From Asterella californica (Eukaryota > Streptophyta > Marchantiopsida > Marchantiales > Aytoniaceae): a DNA stretch of 64,000 nucleotides. The notes below the pieces were generated by a model. That model saw nothing but the letters and a program-made list of their open reading frames with translations, searched no databases and was not told the DNA's origin. The position numbers and the translations under genes were made by a program. Shown here piece after piece: positions 36,801 through 47,049 of this stretch. The first letter of the stretch is position 1, and each line of letters starts with the position of its first letter. The stretch spans positions 13,486,001 to 13,550,000 of the forward strand of contig JAYKYS010000004.1 of assembly GCA_036924285.1 (NCBI GenBank), written 5' to 3'.

Positions 36801-37240
36801 CCCCAAAATTCTTAATAGAATAAAATTTCCCGGGGATTAGCTTCGCCAGATCTTATCCGGCACTTCATTATCCGGCACTTCCGAGATAATGGAGCATGAT
36901 TACAGTTAGTACCTTCTATTCAGTGACCGGAACTATCCTTCAGACTGTCATCGTAACGTACCTTTCTTCATCTGTCGCCCAAAGCTTCATTCCAAATGCA
37001 GTTTGTGGGCCTACAGTTCAAAACCATCCACTTACTCAGTTTCAAGAATAACAGGTCAAATCCTAGATCACTGAAGCGCTAAAAGCTGAGTTCCTTTTCT
37101 ACCAGAAGAAAAAGAACAAAACAAGGTGGCAGTTCCAAGCGATGCCTACCTCCACCGCCAAGAGAGCACATTGCAGTATGGCCATCGGGGTAGACAATAT
37201 CATCAATAATGATCGTGAATGTTACAAAATCCATCTTCAT
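33878..37240 (-). CDS. MAK32-like protein, PfkB carbohydrate-kinase fold (at least eight exons)
   Basis: Pieced together on the minus strand. Exons that chain in phase: 37150..37240 (MKMDFVTFTIIIDD, ending in LGGG), 36962..37010 (PQTAFGMKLWATDEE), 36340..36463 (VGLAARIGSDFPNSCEEW, ending in TLRAWQ), 36028..36057 (VLEEDGRRGQ), about 35699..35786 (VWGMLRPTTRELPPAY), 35128..35266 (AYHACVHPSSLDKEF, ending in SIEPYTHAEDI), and 34624..34738 (VLVTGGHIFSPNEKEA). A further exon of about 33973..34197 has DTGETWEVPAVHE and the signature DPTGCGNSFCGGFLAGW. These match the order of plant and fungal MAK32-like proteins. The Asp that acts as base in DTxGAGD of true PfkB kinases is Asn here. The exon before 34197 and the last exon are not resolved; the frame runs to 33878 but a good donor at 33972 suggests splicing. 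Substrate unknown. Confidence 0.75.
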
Positions 37241-37740
37241 AAATCAATCAAAGATGGAGCGGGCTTCCCGTCGCCTAACCCACAATTCATTCAATGCTTC
37301 CGTTCATCTTCAAAGAATCATGTGTGCTCGAGCCTTCAAGGCGCAGCCAATCGGCGAATGGCATCTCAAATACTGAAATTTAAACAAAGTGATCCCATCC
37401 TCAAGGACCAAAGGTGTAGAGAAGGAGAGGAAGAAAGAAAGAAACAGCCGGCAGAGGCAGGAGGTAGATCAGTTCACACTCAGATGGATTGCATCTGTCC
37501 GATTCAAACCAGCCAACAAAGCGTCAAGCGTCAGCTGAGAGACCGTCTTGTGGGTACCCGAATCCATCCAATTGGCTGCTTGCCGTTCCTGTTGTTGTGT
37601 CGAGTTCACAGGCGACGCAACACCCTAAAGCTCCAGGAGTACCATAATTCATGAGAGCCGAGCAGTAACTGAGAAAAGAGGGAAAAGGAAACTGTGAACA
37701 ACAATGAGAAAACAATATCCTCAATTTGGAGATGTACAGT
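37241..37740. other. Region upstream of the MAK32-like gene
   Basis: Promoter and leader region of the minus-strand gene. A plus-strand frame (37142-37654) overlaps the first exon and looks like a shadow. No TATA box was picked out. Confidence 0.35.
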
Positions 37741-38106
37741 GAAAGAAGCGGAGGAAACATATTATTTGGGCTTAATTATTTATTGTTGATTTTATACATT
37801 AATAGATCATGTGAGTTAGCAACATTAAATCGAATTGTAAATCTAAATCATCATCAAGTGTAAATTTATTCACGGCTGATTTCGTATATTAATAAAGATA
37901 TCAAGTGAATATCTTCAACAATATCTTTTCCCAAAGCCTTTTACAGTGAAGGAAACGGAAGAAACACATTATTTGAGTTTGATCATTTGCTGTGGGTTTC
38001 GTACATTAAGAAATAAAGTGCGTTAGCACTATTACATCGAAGTGTAAATTTTGAGTCATCATCAAGTGTAAATTTATTCGCAACTGGTTTCGTACATTAA
38101 TGCAAA
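37741..38106 (+). repeat. Diverged tandem duplication, period about 205 bp
   Basis: The block with GAGGAAACATATTATTTGGG, then CATCATCAAGTGTAAATTTATTC and GTATATTAAT, recurs from about 37947 as GAAGAAACACATTATTTGAG, with the same order of words. A trace of the connecting segment (GAATATCTTTCCCCACGGCC) returns at about 38407. Confidence 0.65.
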
Positions 38107-38459
38107 TCAAAGATAAATCTAAGTCTAAATTTAAATGTTTAAATTTGAATTATTATATTTAAGTTACTATATTTAAAAACTAAATTTGAATAATTCTGAG
38201 TTGAGAGAAACATATAGACTCTAGAAAGAAAAAACCCATAAACGTAATGAATTAAACTATAACCTATCCTACTATAATAAAGTCTTATTGACTAATAAAG
38301 AATATCTTTTTTGACACATTAATTTATAACTAACTCTTTTCACGAGAAAAATTAGTTCATAAATTACACCTCATGTACACTTCTAACTCTAAGTGTACAT
38401 GAGCTGAATATCTTTCCCCACGGCCTTGTACAATGAATTTCATTTTCTCTTATCAAAAT

Positions 38460-38725
38460 ACATGTAAGTGTTATAAATATTTATTTTAATAAATTTTATA
38501 GAAAATTAAATTAATTCATAAATATTATATGTTACCTAGTCCGGGAGTAGCCAACTCATCCGCAGAGAACCCATAAGTGAAGAGCTGGATGCTGCGTTCT
38601 TGGGGATATAAGTCCGGAGTCCTAATTGTCTTAATGCGCCGTTTGCCGAGAACATTAATTAATGTTCTAACCCTTCCCACCAGAAGGGGTAAAATATTAA
38701 TTAACGTTCAGTGTACATGAGCTGA
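38460..38725 (+). repeat. Possible diverged member of the hairpin family
   Basis: An AT-rich lead is followed by a hairpin at about 38656-38708: AATTAATGTTCTAACCCTTC, a short loop, GAAGGGGTAAAATATTAATT. This resembles stem 1 of the copy at 45741-45793. The middle part (CCTAGTCCGGGAGTAGCC) is not shared with other members. Confidence 0.35.
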
Positions 38726-38866
38726 ATATCTCAATCAATACAGGAGTATAGTAAAAAGTTGCTGCGATTGCAGTGGGATTGCGGGACGCTATGCATATGC
38801 GATTTATCCAAAGTCTTTACATGAAGGCCTAAGGACAAAAGACAGACATCTCGGGAAGATGCTTTC

Positions 38867-39271
38867 TGTTACAAAACTGAGAACTGTACTCCCAAGTCTC
38901 TCAGAATATAGAATTTATCTCCCACAACAGAATGCTACCAGTCTATTAGAACTGATAACAGATCAGCCTGTTACAACTAATCAGAAGGAGAACTGAACAG
39001 AAATATTCCGATATGATGATATGTGCACAGCTTTACTTAGACTTCAGAACTGGTACAGACAGAAAGGGCCTCCGACTCATACTACTCTACAGGGAATGTG
39101 GGTTAATATACTAATGATACATAACAGCTGTCACCTCAAAGTGACTTACCTAACTGCTGTCACAGTGCTTCTCACGTCACAAGTCATGTCACAAGTCACC
39201 TCTTCTTTTTTTTTACTTTTGTCTTTTTACCTTCCGCAGAGTTTAGATGTGACCTCTAATGATATTTAACA
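38867..39271 (-). repeat. 3' LTR of the copia element
   Basis: Starts TGTTAC and ends AACA on the plus strand, giving TG...CA ends in either reading. It matches 43460-43861 nearly base for base; the extra TAT near 39010 and a C at about 39232 distinguish it. Confidence 0.93.
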
Positions 39272-39280
39272 CCCTCCTTC
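39272..39280 (-). other. Polypurine tract of the copia element
   Basis: GAAGGAGGG on the minus strand lies immediately before the 3' LTR start, as required for second-strand priming. Confidence 0.8.
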
Positions 39281-39281
39281 A

Positions 39282-40616
39282 TTAGAGCATCACTTCTTTC
39301 ATACCTAGTAAATCTCGTATATGTATAAACCTTAGCTTTGGTAAAGCTTTGGTAAAAATATCAGCTAATTGATCTTCCGATGGACAATATTCCAGCTTGA
39401 CTATCTTAGCTTCAATTTTCTCCCTTATATGATATAACCTTGTCTCCAAACCTTTTGTTCTTTCCCTGATAACTCTATTGTTAGCCAAGAACATTGCACT
39501 CTGATTATCCACATGTAATACTGTTGGTCCAGATATCTTTTCTCCCATCTCCAACAATAAATTCCTTAACCATATCAAGGTTATAGAACCATCACTAAGA
39601 GCAATGTATTCAGCTTCTGTTGAAGACCTTGCTACTGTAATCTGTTTCTTGCTGCTCCAACTGATAATTCCACCTGAACATAAGTTGAAGCATGCACCTG
39701 ATGTGGATTTTTTGCTGCTAGTCTCTCCAGCCCAATCACTATCACTGAAGCCTTGAAGTTCACTTCTCCCCTCCTTAAATATAAGACCAAGATTGATAGT
39801 ACCTTTCAGATATCTCAGAATTCTCTTTGCAGCAACCCAATGAGATGAATTTGGACAATACATAAATTGACTTAGCCTCCCAACAGCATAGCAAATATCA
39901 GGTCTGGTGTGGATGAGATATCTGAGTTTACCAATTAATTTCCTGTACAGATATTCTTCAATGGTATTTTCAGCTGTAGTCTCCTCAAAACCACTTTCTT
40001 GCTCCATAGGTGTTGCTGATGACTTGCAATCTTCCATCTGAAACTCTCCAAGTATAGACTTTATGTATGCTTGTTGAGAAAGCATAATACAGTCCTCCAT
40101 CTGCCAAATATCAACACCAAGGAAGAATCTTGCTAAACCCAAATCAGACATCTCAAACCTCTTGCTGAGTTCTCCTTTGAGTAGTTGCACCAACTCCTTA
40201 TCACTTCCTGAGATTAAGATATCATCTACATATAGGATGAGTATGACCCTCTTTGAATTATCTTTCAAGACATAGAGGTTTGGATCCAACTCTGATCTTC
40301 TGAGTTCATGGCTGTGTAGAAACTCATGTATCTCAGAATACCAAACTCTTGGTGCTTGCTTTAATCCATATAAGGATTTTCTGAGAATGCATACATGATC
40401 TTTCTTCTTTTTCACTTCAAATCCTGGTGGTTGAACCATGTAAACTTCTTCCTCTAACTCTCCATGAAGGAAAGCTGACTTCACATCCATCTGATGTATT
40501 TCCCAGTGGTAATGACCAGCAAGAGCCATTACAAGTCTGATTGAATCTCATTTTGCAACTGGTGCAAAAGTTTCTCCATAATCAATCCCTTCTTGTTGCT
40601 GAAATCCTCTTGCTAC
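39282..40616 (-). pseudogene. Copia reverse transcriptase and RNase H
   Basis: The frame 39282-40529 (415 residues) holds RT with QMDVKSAFLHGELEEEVYM, KSLYGLKQAPRVWY and the catalytic LYVDD, and then RNase H with RSSTEAEYIALSDGS and HVDNQSAMFLANN, ending in the usual ADIFTKALPKLRF. Just upstream, the start of RT (GETFAPVAK) is separated by a TGA where this family normally has Trp, and a further one-base loss near 40616 breaks the link to the integrase part. Confidence 0.92.
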
Positions 40617-41486
40617 TAACCTTCTTTCAGCTTGTCAACTGAACCATCTGATTGTAGCTTGGTTTTGTAAATCCATTTGCATTGGATGGCTCTTTTTCCT
40701 CCTGGTAGCTTAATCAAATCCCACGTATGATTTTTGAGTAGCATTTTATACTCCTCTTGCATAGCTTGTCTCCAACCAGGATCTTTGTTAGCTTCTTCAA
40801 ATGTAAGTGGATCATCCTCCTGAATACTTTCAGCAACTCCACAGTAATCATCAAGCCTTGCTGGTGGTCTTCTAACTCTTTCTGATCTCCTTACTTGAGA
40901 ATCTGCTGCATGTTGTAAGTCATCTCTTTTAGCTTCATGAATACTTGGTAACTCAGATTCAGAATTTTGTTGAAATTCAACTTGCTCTTCACTAGGATTA
41001 GTGAGAGATGTACTGCTCCAAGTCCACCTCAATATCAGATTTATCAGATTCTGAATCAATCTGATCTTCACTTGTAGGTAGCTTAAATCTGAATGTATCA
41101 CAAGTTTCTTTCTCGTCTTCCATCAGATCAGAATCCAACTCAGAGAATCTAACATCTCTGCAGATGTGAGTCTTTCTTGTAGACTGATTGTATACTTTGT
41201 AACCCTTGGTTTGCTCAGCATAGCCCACAAATATACACTTCTCAGATTTTGCATCCAACTTCTGTCTCTTCTCATCATTGATGTGCATGTAAGCTGTGCA
41301 CCCAAAAATCCTGAAGTGAGACACATCTGGTTTCACTCCTGTAAATGTCTCTTCAGGTGTCTTGTGCTGCACAGTTGTTGTATATGCTCTGTTCATAATG
41401 TAAACAGCTGTGTTGCAAGCTTCAGCCCAAAAATAATTGGGAAGATTCTTGGCCTTCAGCATGGATCTGCCACTCTCCACAATCAC
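40616..41486 (-). pseudogene. Copia integrase C-terminus and linker
   Basis: 40998-41486 carries the late integrase (ESGRSMLKAKNLPNYFWAEA, FRIFGCTAYMHI, CIFVGYAEQTKGYKVY). After a frameshift near 41000-41100, 40616-41101 carries the proline- and arginine-rich linker with RRSERVRRPPARLDDY and the start of RT (WRQAMQEEYKMLLKNHTWDL). Confidence 0.88.
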
Positions 41487-42455
41487 TCAATTTTTCCTTT
41501 CAGCTACACCATTTTGTTATGGAGTATAAGCTGTGGAAAGTTGCCTTTGAATACCATGCTCTTCACAAAACTGAGTAAAGAGGTTAGAACAATATTCTCC
41601 TCCTCCATCTGATCTGAGAACTTTAATCTTCTTGCCACTTTGATTTTCTACAAGAGCCTTGAACTTCTTGAAGTATTCAAATACTTCAGACTTCTGTTTT
41701 AGGAAGTAGATCCATGTCTTTCTGCTCACATCATCAATAAATGTCAGAAAATACTTACAGCCTCCAATAGAGCTTGTTTGCATAGGTCCACAAACATCTG
41801 AATGGACCAAGGCCAACAACTCTTTTGTTCTTGCACCTCCCTCCTTTGGAAAACTCTTTCTGCTTTGTTTTCCAAATATACATCCTTCACATATATCTCC
41901 AGTAGCTGGTAGCTTCATCTTTGGTAGTCCTTCTATCATATGATTATCCATCATATGTTTGAGACTTCCAAAGTTCAAGTGTGCAAATCTCTGGTGCCAA
42001 AGACTTGCTTGATTATAAGAATCAACAACCATAGAGACTTCTTGGACTTGAGGCTCAACATTCAAGATATATAATCCTGACTTCTGATCTCTCTTTCCTG
42101 AAGCAATAACTCTCTGATTATGTGAACCATCCAGTATCTGCACCTTTGTATCATCAAAAATCACCTTCATTCCATGGTCGGTGATTTTTCCAACAGAAAG
42201 CAAGTTCTTAGTGAGCTTTGGAATAAAGAGTACCTCTTGTATACTCTTCAGATAACCTTCACTTGTTTTCACTGTCACAACTCCAGTACCTTGAACTTCA
42301 CATCCTGTACCATCAGCTTGAGTAACCTTAGAGCCTGCTGTTGCTGAAAAGTCCTTCAAGAGTGATCTTTGGCTGGTCATGTGCTTAGAAGCACCAGAAT
42401 CAATGTACCAATTCTTGTCTTCTGTTGTTGTAGATATCAAGCTGATAATAAACAT
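41487..42455 (-). pseudogene. Copia protease and integrase core
   Basis: Begins with the aspartic protease motif (YIDSGASKHMT). Then comes the pre-integrase zinc finger (LWHQRFAHLNFGSLKHM, CEGCIFGKQSRKSF) and the catalytic core with HSDVCGP, YFLTFIDDVSRKTW and VLRSDGGGEYCS. A TAA follows STAYTP at 41517, and a TGA lies about 30 bp later, after VAERKN, which contains the third acidic residue. Both stops are a single C-to-T change from the usual codons. Confidence 0.9.
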
Positions 42456-43354
42456 ATTACCAACATCCTTCTCTTCTTGTGCATCTTCTTGAGCAGCAAC
42501 ATTACTTGAAGTAGAATTCTGACCTTCATTTGCCTTTCTAGCATAGCAATCTTCAATCTTGTGACCTTTCTTTCCACAGAAGAAACAAGTTCCCTACTTC
42601 TTGCTGCACTCTTCAATCTTGTGACCTTTCTTCTTACAGAATGAGCAGAAAGTTGTGCCTTGATTTCCTGAGTAGGAAGAACCATGTTTCTGAGATTGCT
42701 GCTCCTCTCTTCTGTAAGTCTTCACCATAAAAGCAGATCCTTGATTCTTCTGAGGGAAAAACTTTCTGATCAGCTGCTCTTCTTCATATAGTAAATGCAC
42801 AACTCCTCATAAGTTGGCATACTCTCCCTTCTGTTGATATCAGAAACAAAATGAAAATATGGAGTACTAAGACTATTCAAAGTTATAGAAACTAGATCTT
42901 CATCACCATATGTCCCTCCTGCTCTGGTTAGCTGCACATAAATACCATCTATCTTCTCAAGGTGTTCATGAATATCTGCACTCTCATCCATCTTGATAGA
43001 GTGTAGATCATTCTTCAACTTTGCTACTCTATTTTTGCTCATATTATCATATCTGCTAGCTAGCTTCTCCCAAGCTTCTCTTCCTGTATCACAAGCCTCA
43101 ATGGTAAGCCTGATACTCTCCTTCACAGCAAGCAGAATATTGGCTAATGCTCTAGTTTGCTTCTTAATGAATCTTAGAGTTTCAGGAGAACTCTCATCAT
43201 AAATTGGAGCAAGCTTCTCTTCTCCAGAAACCACACCCCATAAATCCTTCTCACTAAGAATGGCTTTCATGATCAGTTTCCAGGAACTGTAATTATTAGG
43301 ACCTGAAAGTCTAGTGCTCTCATTCAAACCAAACTCACTGAAAGTAGCAGCCAT
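42456..43354 (-). pseudogene. Copia gag with two zinc knuckles
   Basis: Starts at the ATG at 43354 (MAATFSEFGLNESTRLSGPN), about 100 bp after the primer binding site. The capsid part runs to 42770 (194 residues; WEKLASRYDNMSKNRVAKL). A one-base shift near 42785 moves it into the frame 42594-42800, with the first zinc knuckle CSFCKKKGHKIEEC. An in-frame TAG near 42595 then precedes a second knuckle, CFFCGKKGHKIEDC. Confidence 0.88.
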
Positions 43355-43440
43355 GGATGCTATCTTGCTGAAAAGATGAGTCCAAAAAACCCCAGAAACT
43401 AAATACCAGATTATCAGAATTTTAAACCCTTAGCTTGAGC

Positions 43441-43459
43441 AACCTGTGCTCTGATACCA
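43441..43459 (-). other. Primer binding site of the copia element
   Basis: On the minus strand this reads TGGTATCAGAGCACAGGTT, directly abutting the 5' LTR. The match is to initiator methionine tRNA, as in most plant copia elements. Confidence 0.92.
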
Positions 43460-43861
43460 TGTTACAAAACTGAGAACTGTACTCCCAAGTCTCTCAGAAT
43501 ATAGAATTTATCTCCCACAACAGAATGCTACCAGTCTATTAGAACTGATAACAGATCAGCCTGTTACAACTAATCAGAAGGAGAACTGAACAGAAATATT
43601 CCGAGATGATATGTGCACAGCTTTACTTAGACTTCAGAACTGGTACAGACAGAAAGGGCCTCCGACTCATACTACTCTACAGGGAATTTGGGTTAATATA
43701 CTAATGATACATAACAGCTGTCACCTCAAAGTGACTTACCTAACTGCTGTCACAGTGCTTCTCACGTCACAAGTCATGTCACAAGTCACCTCTTCTTTTT
43801 TTTTACTTTTGTCTTTTTACTTTCCGCAGAGTTTAGATGTGACCTCTAATGATATTTAACA
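43460..43861 (-). repeat. 5' LTR of the copia element
   Basis: 402 bp; near-identical partner of 38867-39271. Confidence 0.93.
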
Positions 43862-43866
43862 CTTTC

Positions 43867-45490
43867 TACGGGTGAATTATTTCACTTTACAAGAGTTTTG
43901 GGTCTAAAAGTTATTTTCTCTTTTCGTTTTAGTTTCAAGTTTACGGGTTTATTAATGGGGATTATTGATATGTATTTGTATAGCATTTGTATGTATTTGT
44001 TAATTGTCGATTTTGATGAAGTCAAGAAAAACAAAAGCGGGAAGGCAAGGGGTGACTTCCTTGTCGTTTTGTCAAGAAATAACTTTCTGTTCAAAGCCTA
44101 GTTGCTTTTGTAAATATGCCTGGTAGCCAGAGCACTTCATTCAGCGTGGACTATCTGGGAACAAAGAATTCATAAAGAGAGACTTTTTGGTTCAAGCTGT
44201 CTGGAAACAAAGAATTTACAAAGAGAGACCTTTTGGTTCATGCTGTTGGAAATATACTTGATAGTCAGAGGACTTCATTCTGCAGGTGGACAATCTGGAA
44301 TAAAAATTAAATATTATATTTAAATACTTTTATTGATAAAATTTACCTATGAGAACCAAATCAGTTAAATAGTAATTTAAATCAAAGCTCCCCATAGTTT
44401 TACACTATGTGATTCACCTCACAATTAATTATTGATAGAAAAGTATTTATTTTGATAATATTATTTATTTCTACAAGAATACTTATCAATATTTAAATCA
44501 TAAATTTCATCTAGTATGGAAATACAATCTAGTCGAAAGTTTTTTAAATTTTTATTTGGAGAGGTTTTTAAATACAGAACTAATCATCGATTGTGAATTC
44601 TGTGAAAGAAACGAGAATTATTTATTTAAATTTTAGATTGAGATAAATCTCAAATGCATAGCCCCGCAATCCACTGCAAGCGCAACATCTTGTTCTAGAG
44701 ATTGTCCTACAGGCCTTGGACTTCATTTATGAAACTGCCTGTAGAGTTTCGTTCTATCAAATAGAGATATAAAGTTTAGGAATTATTATAAAATATAGAT
44801 GACACTATTAAAACCTGGAAAGAGAGATAGATGGTCTTATTTTGTTTACAAAACGATAACTATCCATGTTTCAATGAGGTTTTGATAAGGAAAAAAGAAG
44901 AGGACAAGCGAAGGAAAAAGAGGAAATTTTGGGAAGTGAATTGGCTGTATTATGTCTCTGAAACCTGATCTTATTACTTAAAACTGATGGTCAGCACATT
45001 GTAAGGTTGAGACTATCATTTAGATTTCTTTCGTTTTCACCTATGAGCAGTATGTGCCTCCATGAAGTCAAGAACTGGCAAAAATCTCCATAAACTTGGA
45101 AATCCGCTGAAGAAGTAGAGAGAGTGTGCTCTTTGCCATATGTGAAATTTCACACACGAAACCTCACACGCGACACTCTCTACGTTCAGTATAAAATGTT
45201 TTGTGGTAAAGATATAATATTTCTTAAAAGATAAACTTTAATTTTATTTTCAAACATGAGTTGACTTCACCAACGTGATAATGCACTAATAAAGTCTGGA
45301 ACACCATTCCATGCATAAAATTCTAGGCATAAGACAATAAATTCCTTGGAGTGGATGGCTTTGGCCAACTTCATGGGAAGACCCCGCTCAATTCAGTTCT
45401 CTTTTTACTCCCACCTCATAAGATAAAACACACTAAGCAACAAAAGAAACTCCCCTTTCCTTTTGGGGTTTCACACTCGTGAGCTATGCA
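43867..45490. other. AT-rich intergenic region
   Basis: No gene recognised. At about 44112-44305 a short tandem structure repeats AACAAAGAATT, AAAGAGAGAC and TTTTTGGTTCA twice, and CAGAGCACTTCATTC against CAGAGGACTTCATTC. The remainder is plain AT-rich DNA. Confidence 0.45.
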
Positions 45491-45491
45491 A

Positions 45492-45842
45492 ATATGCATG
45501 CCGGATGAACTCCGGAAATTTTTGTTCGTTTAATGTTATCGAGAATATATATATATATATATATTAAATGAAATATATATATTAAGTAAATATATATAAT
45601 TAAAATATTTTATAAAAATTATTTGTTAATTCATGTCTAGAAACATAGAGGAAATAAAATATAACCCATAAATCTTAAATCGCATTTCAGAAGATACAAG
45701 TGTGAAAATCTATACTCATTAATATATTAATATATACTAAAATTAATTTAATACTTAACCTTTCCCGTCGGCAGGGTCAAGTATCAAATTAAACTCCCGT
45801 ATATTTGCCTCCTCCATGGAAGATGGAGGAGGTGAATATGCA
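45492..45842 (+). repeat. Double-hairpin interspersed element, copy 3
   Basis: Starts near GCATGCCGGATGAACTCCGG. Stem 1 is at 45741-45793 (AATTAATTTAATACTTAACC paired with GGGTCAAGTATCAAATTAAA). Stem 2 is at 45799-45840 (GTATATTTGCCTCCTCCA paired with TGGAGGAGGTGAATATG), which is almost perfect. A TA microsatellite lies at 45546-45565. Confidence 0.65.
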
Positions 45843-47049
45843 GGTGCTCTGACTGTACAACAAAGGATACGTGGATTCCTAAAAGGTGAACGAAAATAGT
45901 ACTGGTAATACCGTAATAAGTAGTGGATCTTTCTTCGTGTTCTTACAAATATAACAAGAGATATTCTTGTCCGCAACGTTACATCAAATTTGACCAAAAC
46001 CAATTTGGCTTCTAATGTGTATATAGGGTTGATTTGTTGAAGTGGTTCATTAACCAGTTTTTGCCCGAATACTTGCTCTTTTATACAGTATCCTTAATAA
46101 AGTGAGGGGAATGAAAAAAACCTAAACATAGAAGTCAAATTTACAGGAAAATCCATTTTATAGTGTCAGAACTATGGACAAGGTTGTAAATAATATTACT
46201 GGTTAAACACAGAACGATAATTCAACAATAATATTTATAAAGATGGAAGCGAGATTTATATTCTATCTGATATTTTTTATATGTGGTTATGGTTTATCCT
46301 ATTTTTGAATCCAACAATTGGAAGATACATGTCTCAATATCGAGATTTGCAAGATATATTTGTAAAATTATTTAATTCAGTTTATCTAAATTAATCGATA
46401 ATAAGAATCATATTCAAATCATATGATTATAATTGGTATTTAAAGGTGCTATAATATATAATCATACTCAAAAAAGAATATCATATTTAGTATTTTTTGG
46501 TTTCATCATATTAATTCAGTTTACATAATAATAATAAATGAAAAAAGAATTCGAGATTAAAGAAAACTCTTCACGCTTACGCCGTGTATGTCAAGCTTTA
46601 GAGAGTACTCACCTGTGTCCTACAGTTTCCTAGGAAGGATACAGCCAAGCGATGCCCGTCGTTCAGACATTTTGGAAAGGGCACTTGTTAATTTGCACAT
46701 TTAACCAATTTTACTGTCTGTTTCTTGTTCATGAGTATGAGTGTCAAGAGCAATGGATGAATGATAATCGACAGCAATCTGCCTGATCGATGGAGCAAGG
46801 GTTTTAGTGTTGTCATACAACCAACTATATTCATCTTAATATGATTTCAACTCCATGACACTGCCTTGTCCTCGAGTTTGAATTGTATCTAGTCTCGTTT
46901 TGGCACAAGCAATGATGGCTCTAGTTCATATAAAGCCACTGTCACAGCACTTGACTTCAATGCTTGTTTGGATGATAATATATATCAACATTCTGCGAGC
47001 TAGAAAGGTGGTTGATGGACTAATTAGCTAGCTAGCTCCATCTCCCTGC
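45843..47049. other. Intergenic region downstream of IFT81
   Basis: Nothing recognised apart from AT-rich DNA. The 3' untranslated region of IFT81 probably lies toward 47,000. Confidence 0.4.

Larger units (their letters stand above)
38862..43866 (-). mobile_element. Ty1/copia retrotransposon, structurally complete
   Basis: The element spans 38867-43861 on the minus strand and is flanked by the 5-bp direct repeat CTTTC (38862-38866 and 43862-43866). LTRs of 405 and 402 bp differ by one 3-bp indel and about two substitutions, which marks a recent insertion. A primer binding site, polypurine tract and gag-protease-integrase-RT-RNase H order are all present. The coding region is broken by at least two frameshifts and several stops, so this copy cannot supply its own proteins as written. 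Confidence 0.93.

Noticed and set aside
37142..37654. Plus-strand frame of 170 residues
   Set aside because: It is antisense to the first MAK32-like exon and its leader; the minus-strand reading has clear family similarity.
41166..41612. Plus-strand frame of 148 residues rich in Cys and Ser
   Set aside because: Antisense shadow of the copia integrase.
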